Positions 60,157 through 64,000 of a stretch of DNA of 64,000 nucleotides are shown in pieces; positions within the stretch are counted from its first letter, which is position 1, and every line of letters begins with the position of its first letter. The notes below the pieces were generated by a model that saw nothing but the letters and a program-made list of their open reading frames with translations, made no database searches and was not told where the DNA came from. This DNA comes from Haloarcula amylovorans. Lineage in GTDB: Archaea > Halobacteriota > Halobacteria > Halobacteriales > Haloarculaceae. The translations under genes were made by a program, and so were the position numbers. Location: positions 663,994-727,993 of the forward strand of contig NZ_SRIF01000002.1 of NCBI RefSeq assembly GCF_004681185.1, read 5' to 3'.

Positions 60157-60942
60157 TCAGTCGACGATGTCGACGACGCGTTCGACCGCCGCTTTGTGAG
60201 ACTTCCCGTTGGACGCGACGAGCCCTTCGGCGTCCGGTGTCCACGGGTCTCCGTAGATGTCGGTTACGGTTCCCCCCGCCCGTTCGACGAGGAATACTCC
60301 CGCAATCGTATCCCACGGGTTCGGCTGTGGCTGCGTCGAGATGGCTGCGTCGAGCGAACCGCACGCGACCATTCCGAGTGTCACCTGTGCACAACCGAAT
60401 CGACGGAGATCACCGAACTGTTGCATGAGGGTGTCTAACAATTCGCCGAACATGTGGTCGCGCTCCGGGCCATAGCGGAGGATAGACGCGACTTTGAATT
60501 CCTCGACGTCGGCCTTTCCGCTTACGGACATCGGCTCGTCGTTCAACGTTACGCTGTCGGGACCAGCGGTGTACGTATCGCCGAGTGCTGGCGCGACCGT
60601 CGTCGCGCCGACGGTCTTCCCGTCACGAATCGCAGCGACGGTCGTCGTCCAGAGTTGAATTCCGTGGACGAAGTTCGAGGTCCCGTCTATCGGGTCGACG
60701 ACCCACGCACTACCATCGGCAGGGACGGATTTCAACTCGTCTCCTTCCTCGCCGACGACAGTCGCATCCGGATACGCGTCGAGGATGGTGTCGATAACGC
60801 GCCGCTGTGTCTCGGTGTCTGCTCTGGTGACGAAATCCATCGACGAGTCTTTCGTCCCGACATCTAGCTCCGTCCGAAAGAGGTCGTGAGCGACTTCCGC
60901 TCCAGCGGTCGCAGCGCGCTGTGTGATCTCGTGTCGTGACAT
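60157..60942 (-). CDS. Inositol monophosphatase family enzyme
   Basis: 261 residues from ATG 60942 (MSRHEITQRAATAGAEVAHDLFRTEL). Mg2+-site motifs: GEE at 64-66 (VVGEEGDEL), DPIDGTSNF at 83-91, and WDTIAGVFLVERAGG. The members of this family remove phosphate from inositol phosphates, fructose-1,6-bisphosphate or glycerol phosphate-type sugars. It follows the ABC ATPase with a 79-base gap, so the phosphatase may handle an imported or made phosphosugar. It is probably the last gene of the importer operon. The frame is open upstream into the ATPase antisense shadow. Confidence 0.88.
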   Translation of the reverse strand: MSRHEITQRAATAGAEVAHDLFRTELDVGTKDSSMDFVTRADTETQRRVIDTILDAYPDATVVGEEGDELKSVPADGSAWVVDPIDGTSNFVHGIQLWTTTVAAIRDGKTVGATTVAPALGDTYTAGPDSVTLNDEPMSVSGKADVEEFKVASILRYGPERDHMFGELLDTLMQQFGDLRRFGCAQVTLGMVACGSLDAAISTQPQPNPWDTIAGVFLVERAGGTVTDIYGDPWTPDAEGLVASNGKSHKAAVERVVDIVD

Positions 60943-61021
60943 ATGATTGCGTACTGTGTAGTGAGACGTGTCGTTTCTTAACTCTTTGTCTGGTCGGAGG
61001 GCTGTGATTCGAGACGGTAGA

Positions 61022-62218
61022 TCAGACGATGCGCGTCCCGTCCCGTTCGAACAGCCACGACTCTTCGGTCTGGATGTCGACGTGGACGCTGTCTGTCCCA
61101 CGTGCGACCTCGCCCTGTGGGGTGACGGCTGACAGAGACGTGCCGTTCGCGGAGAGGTGGACGGCGTCCCTGTCACCGAGTGGTTCGACGACGTCGAGGT
61201 CGGCAGCGAAGGCTCCGTCACTGTCCTTGATGTCGAGATACTCCGGTCGAAGCCCGTAGATTACCGTCTCACCGACGCGATGTTCGACGTGCTCGACTTG
61301 GCGCTCGGTCGCCGGTATCGTACAGAACTCCGAGACGAACGCGATTCCGTCAGCCGTCTGTTCGACCGTACACTCGAGGAGGTTCGGTGACGGCGATCCG
61401 ATGAAATCGGCGACGAAGCGGTTCTTTGGGTCGTTGTAGATGTCGTACGGAGTCCCTATCTGCTGGACGTGTCCGTCGTTCATGACGACGATCTTGTCGC
61501 CGAGCGTCATCGCCTCCTCCTGGTCGTGTGTGACGAATACCATCGCCGTGTTCAGGTCACGCTGAATTTTCTTGACCTCGACGCGCATCTCGTCTCTGAG
61601 GTTCGCGTCGAGCGCGGAGAATGGCTCGTCAAGGAGGAATGCTTTGGGCTCCATCACCATCGCGCGTCCGAGCGAGACGCGTTGTTGTTGGCCGCCGGAG
61701 AGGGCGCTGGGCTTGCGGTCGAGCATCTCGGCTAGTCCGAGCGTCTGAGCGACTTTCTCGACACGCTGGTTCTTTTCGTCGCCGTCGAGGTCGGTGTTCA
61801 TGTCCAACCCGAACCGGATATTCTTTCGTACGCTCATGTGGGGAAACAGTGCGATGCTCTGAAAGACGAACGCGAGGTTCCGGTCTTTGGACTGGAGACC
61901 GGTTATGTCGTCGCCGTCGACGAGAATCTGGCCCTCGTCGGGCTCTTCCAGTCCAGCGATACAGCGGAGTGTGGTGGTTTTCCCACACCCAGAGGGACCG
62001 ACGAGGATGACGAACTCTCCCTCGTCGATGTCGATATTGACGTCGTCACAGGCGACGATGTCACCGTTATCGAACGTCTTTCGGATTCCCTGGATGCGAA
62101 TATGGTCGCCCGTCCCGTCCATGGTGTGATTTTGATCGGTAGCAGCGTTCATAGGTGTATCGTCTCGATTGTCCGAAGGTCGATCCGGCTCTCTCTTTGT
62201 GGTGGTGTTTTCACTCAT
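61022..62218 (-). CDS. ABC transporter ATP-binding protein (UgpC/MalK type)
   Basis: 398 residues. After an acidic N-terminal extension (about 1-35) come Walker A GPSGCGKTT, signature LSGGQQQRVSLGRA, Walker B DEPFSALDANL and switch His FVTHDQEEAMTLG, then a regulatory domain containing VIYGLRPEYLDIKD. It overlaps the permease upstream by four bases. The longer N-terminus than xacJ/K and the FSALDANL box set it apart from the xac pair. Substrate is likely a sugar or polyol. Confidence 0.9.
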   Translation of the reverse strand: MSENTTTKREPDRPSDNRDDTPMNAATDQNHTMDGTGDHIRIQGIRKTFDNGDIVACDDVNIDIDEGEFVILVGPSGCGKTTTLRCIAGLEEPDEGQILVDGDDITGLQSKDRNLAFVFQSIALFPHMSVRKNIRFGLDMNTDLDGDEKNQRVEKVAQTLGLAEMLDRKPSALSGGQQQRVSLGRAMVMEPKAFLLDEPFSALDANLRDEMRVEVKKIQRDLNTAMVFVTHDQEEAMTLGDKIVVMNDGHVQQIGTPYDIYNDPKNRFVADFIGSPSPNLLECTVEQTADGIAFVSEFCTIPATERQVEHVEHRVGETVIYGLRPEYLDIKDSDGAFAADLDVVEPLGDRDAVHLSANGTSLSAVTPQGEVARGTDSVHVDIQTEESWLFERDGTRIV

Positions 62219-63048
62219 ACGGTAAATGCGTTCTCGAGGTATTGTCTCGCCACGAGGTACAGGACCGTGGGTGGCGCTCCGATGATGAGCGTCTCTGCCA
62301 TCAGCTTCCCCCAGTAGACTCGTTCGCCGGATCCACCGCCGATAGTTCCGTACAGGACGGGCACAGCCGGAACCGGGCCAGTCCCAGTGGTGAGCAGATT
62401 AGCGAACAGGAAGTCGTTCCAGCCGGTGAGGAACGCGAGGAACCCGACGGCGACGATGCCCGGGGCCGCAAGCGGCAGTATGACTCGTACGAATGCCGAG
62501 AACTGCGTACAGCCGTACACTTGCGCGGCTTCTTCGATGTCTTTCGGCAGGTTCTCGAAGAAATCCCGGAGTATCCAGATAGCGAAGGGTGCGACGAATA
62601 CCTGATAGGCCAGAATCATCCCGGGAATCGTGTTGTACAGACCGAGATCGTTCCACAGTCCCATGATAGGGATAACAAGCAGAATATACGGGAACATCAT
62701 CGCTAAGATGATGGCGTAGAATCCCACTTTCTTGCCGTAGAATTCTTTGCGAGCGAACGCGTACGCGCCAGGAATGGTGATGGCGAGCGCTAGTAGCGCC
62801 GTTCCAGCGCCGATGAGGAAGCTGTTGATGAGGTTGTCTCGTAGTTCCGCGATGCCGCTAGTCCACGCTTCAAGGGTGGGTTCGTGCGGGATGAGGTGCG
62901 GTGCTCCGAAGAACTCGCCCGGCGGCATGAACGACACCGAGAGGATGAACAGGAGTGGTACGAGGTTCAACAACACGAGGAACGTGATGACGCCGTACGT
63001 CGACGCCTTCAGCGTCACGCCGAGGACGTCGTAGTCTGCGGTGCTCAT
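62215..63048 (-). CDS. Carbohydrate ABC transporter permease (MalG type)
   Basis: 277 residues (MSTADYDVLGVTLKASTYGVITFLVLLNLVPLLFIL). About six helices; the EAA loop is DIEEAAQVYGCTQFSAFVRVILPLAAPGIV. It overlaps the upstream permease and the downstream ATPase by four bases each, showing a tight operon. CUT1 family placement follows from the loop sequence and order. Confidence 0.9.
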   Translation of the reverse strand: MSTADYDVLGVTLKASTYGVITFLVLLNLVPLLFILSVSFMPPGEFFGAPHLIPHEPTLEAWTSGIAELRDNLINSFLIGAGTALLALAITIPGAYAFARKEFYGKKVGFYAIILAMMFPYILLVIPIMGLWNDLGLYNTIPGMILAYQVFVAPFAIWILRDFFENLPKDIEEAAQVYGCTQFSAFVRVILPLAAPGIVAVGFLAFLTGWNDFLFANLLTTGTGPVPAVPVLYGTIGGGSGERVYWGKLMAETLIIGAPPTVLYLVARQYLENAFTV

Positions 63049-63974
63049 GCCGCCTCACCTCCGCTGGCCCGCTCGAACTCGCGGATGAACACGAAGACGA
63101 ACCCGATCGTCAGCATAAGCAAGACAACGCCGACGGCATACGAGATTCCCATCTGTCCCTGCTCGTAACTGAACCGATAGAGCAACACCGCGAGGATGGA
63201 CGTCTCGTATCCCGGCCCGCCGTTCGTAAGTTGGAGCACTTGGGATATTTTCGTCATATTCCAAATGATTCGGATGCTGACCGCGATGAGGATAGCACTC
63301 TTCAACTGCGGAAGCGTCACGCGAAGGAACGTCTGGAGACGGTTGGCTCCGTACATCTGCGCGCTCTCGTACAGTTCTTCAGGAATACTCTCTAGGCTGG
63401 CTGAGATAATGAGGAACATGAACGGCCAGAACGTCCACGTCGTTACGAACAGAATCACCGCGAGCGCCGAGTCGCCGTGGCTTCCCCAGTAAATCGTCTC
63501 TTCGAGGAGATCCCACTGGGTAAGGTACCCGAAGACCGGCCCGAGGTCCGGCTGAAGCATGTATGCCCAGATCGTTCCCGTCACGAGCGGCGGGAGCGTA
63601 TACGAGAGGAGGAAGGCACCGGTGACAAAGCTCTTTCCACGCCGGATCTCGCGGACGGCAAGCGCCGCCGCCACCGCGATAACGAGTTGGAAGAGCGTCG
63701 TCAGCGAGAATATCAGCGTAGCTTTTAGTGACGTGATGAACGGCTCCCAACTGAGCAGGTACTCGTAGTTTCCGAGCCCGACCCAAGAGGGGTCACCCCC
63801 GAACGGCCAGTTATGAAGGCTCATGAAGATTCCCTGCACGAAGGGGAGCCACATGAGCAGTACGAGGAACAGCAGCACGGGGAGAATCAACAGATATGCG
63901 AACCAGTTCTCCGTGAGGACGTCGCGGTAGTGCTGCGTTTTTCCTGCGAGCGTGTGGCTAGTTTGTGAAGACAT
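63045..63974 (-). CDS. Carbohydrate ABC transporter permease (MalF type)
   Basis: 309 residues (MSSQTSHTLAGKTQHYRDVLTENWFAYLLILPVLLFLVLL). About six helices, with the EAA-type loop LYESAQMYGANRLQTFLRVTLPQLKSAIL. Its ATG 63974 lies one base after the stop of a gene that starts beyond the right edge. It pairs with the MalG-type permease. Confidence 0.9.
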   Translation of the reverse strand: MSSQTSHTLAGKTQHYRDVLTENWFAYLLILPVLLFLVLLMWLPFVQGIFMSLHNWPFGGDPSWVGLGNYEYLLSWEPFITSLKATLIFSLTTLFQLVIAVAAALAVREIRRGKSFVTGAFLLSYTLPPLVTGTIWAYMLQPDLGPVFGYLTQWDLLEETIYWGSHGDSALAVILFVTTWTFWPFMFLIISASLESIPEELYESAQMYGANRLQTFLRVTLPQLKSAILIAVSIRIIWNMTKISQVLQLTNGGPGYETSILAVLLYRFSYEQGQMGISYAVGVVLLMLTIGFVFVFIREFERASGGEAA

Positions 63975-63975
63975 C

Positions 63976-64000
63976 TTAGAGCGAGAGTTGTTCGCGTATC
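63976..64000 (-). CDS. C-terminal end of an upstream gene (cut by window edge)
   Basis: Seven codons (I-R-E-Q-L-S-L) and a TAA at 63976 precede the permease ATG by one base (TAAGATG). The operon order in this family and the position make the solute-binding protein the likely product, but the sequence shown is too short to prove it. Confidence 0.45.

Noticed and set aside
1..64000. tRNA or rRNA genes
   Set aside because: I looked for cloverleaf strings and T-loop/anticodon consensus and for rRNA segments and found none; a tRNA search program could still reveal a missed one.

Overview
This window is haloarchaeal chromosomal DNA (class Halobacteria). The signs are GC-rich third codon positions, strongly acidic proteins, Tat signal peptides on secreted proteins, a PGF-type C-terminal sorting tail, leaderless genes with a TATA element about 25-30 bases before the start codon, and lineage-specific families (DUF424, a PitA-like chlorite-dismutase fusion, halocyanin, CTP-dependent riboflavin kinase, CDP-archaeol synthase, archaeal wyosine enzyme). 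Genus and species cannot be fixed from the sequence alone.

Positions 1-30700 are mostly housekeeping: the end of a ZIP metal transporter, RNA 2',3'-cyclic phosphodiesterase, a TPR/DUF424 pair, cysteine desulfurase SufS and scaffold SufU (Fe-S assembly), an aldo/keto reductase, a PitA-like heme protein, a DHH phosphoesterase, a PspA-like protein, the overlapping hemC-cobA-hemD tetrapyrrole operon, a Tat/PGF-CTERM secreted pair, carS, proline dehydrogenase, ilvE, ribB-ribK, taw1, a CBS protein, halocyanin, a universal stress protein and a PAC2 protein. The intergenic DNA here, up to about 22 kb, carries many perfect triloop hairpins. Two genes (sufS and the pitA-like gene) have a second copy of their 3' end just downstream, next to such repeats.

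Positions 30800-45900 hold a pentose catabolic island: two Gfo/Idh/MocA oxidoreductases (one close to haloarchaeal xylose dehydrogenase), an IclR regulator, a zinc alcohol dehydrogenase, an SDR, a five-gene sugar ABC importer in xacGHIJK order, an enolase-superfamily sugar-acid dehydratase (XacD-like), an FAH-fold 2-keto-3-deoxypentonate dehydratase (XacE-like) and a 2-oxoglutarate semialdehyde dehydrogenase (XacF-like). Together they would import pentoses and oxidise them to 2-oxoglutarate (Weimberg-type route). No lactonase gene is seen in the window.

Positions 46600-64000 continue the accessory region: a saccharopine-dehydrogenase-like protein, a stress protein, BCCT, EamA and MFS transporters, a second XacF-like aldehyde dehydrogenase, then an RraA-like protein, a Rieske protein, an amidohydrolase and a second IclR regulator, which look like an uncharacterised catabolic locus. 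A degenerate AT-richer stretch with a frameshifted HTH remnant follows, and last a second sugar-type ABC importer followed by an inositol-monophosphatase-family enzyme. The solute-binding protein of that importer probably begins beyond the right edge.
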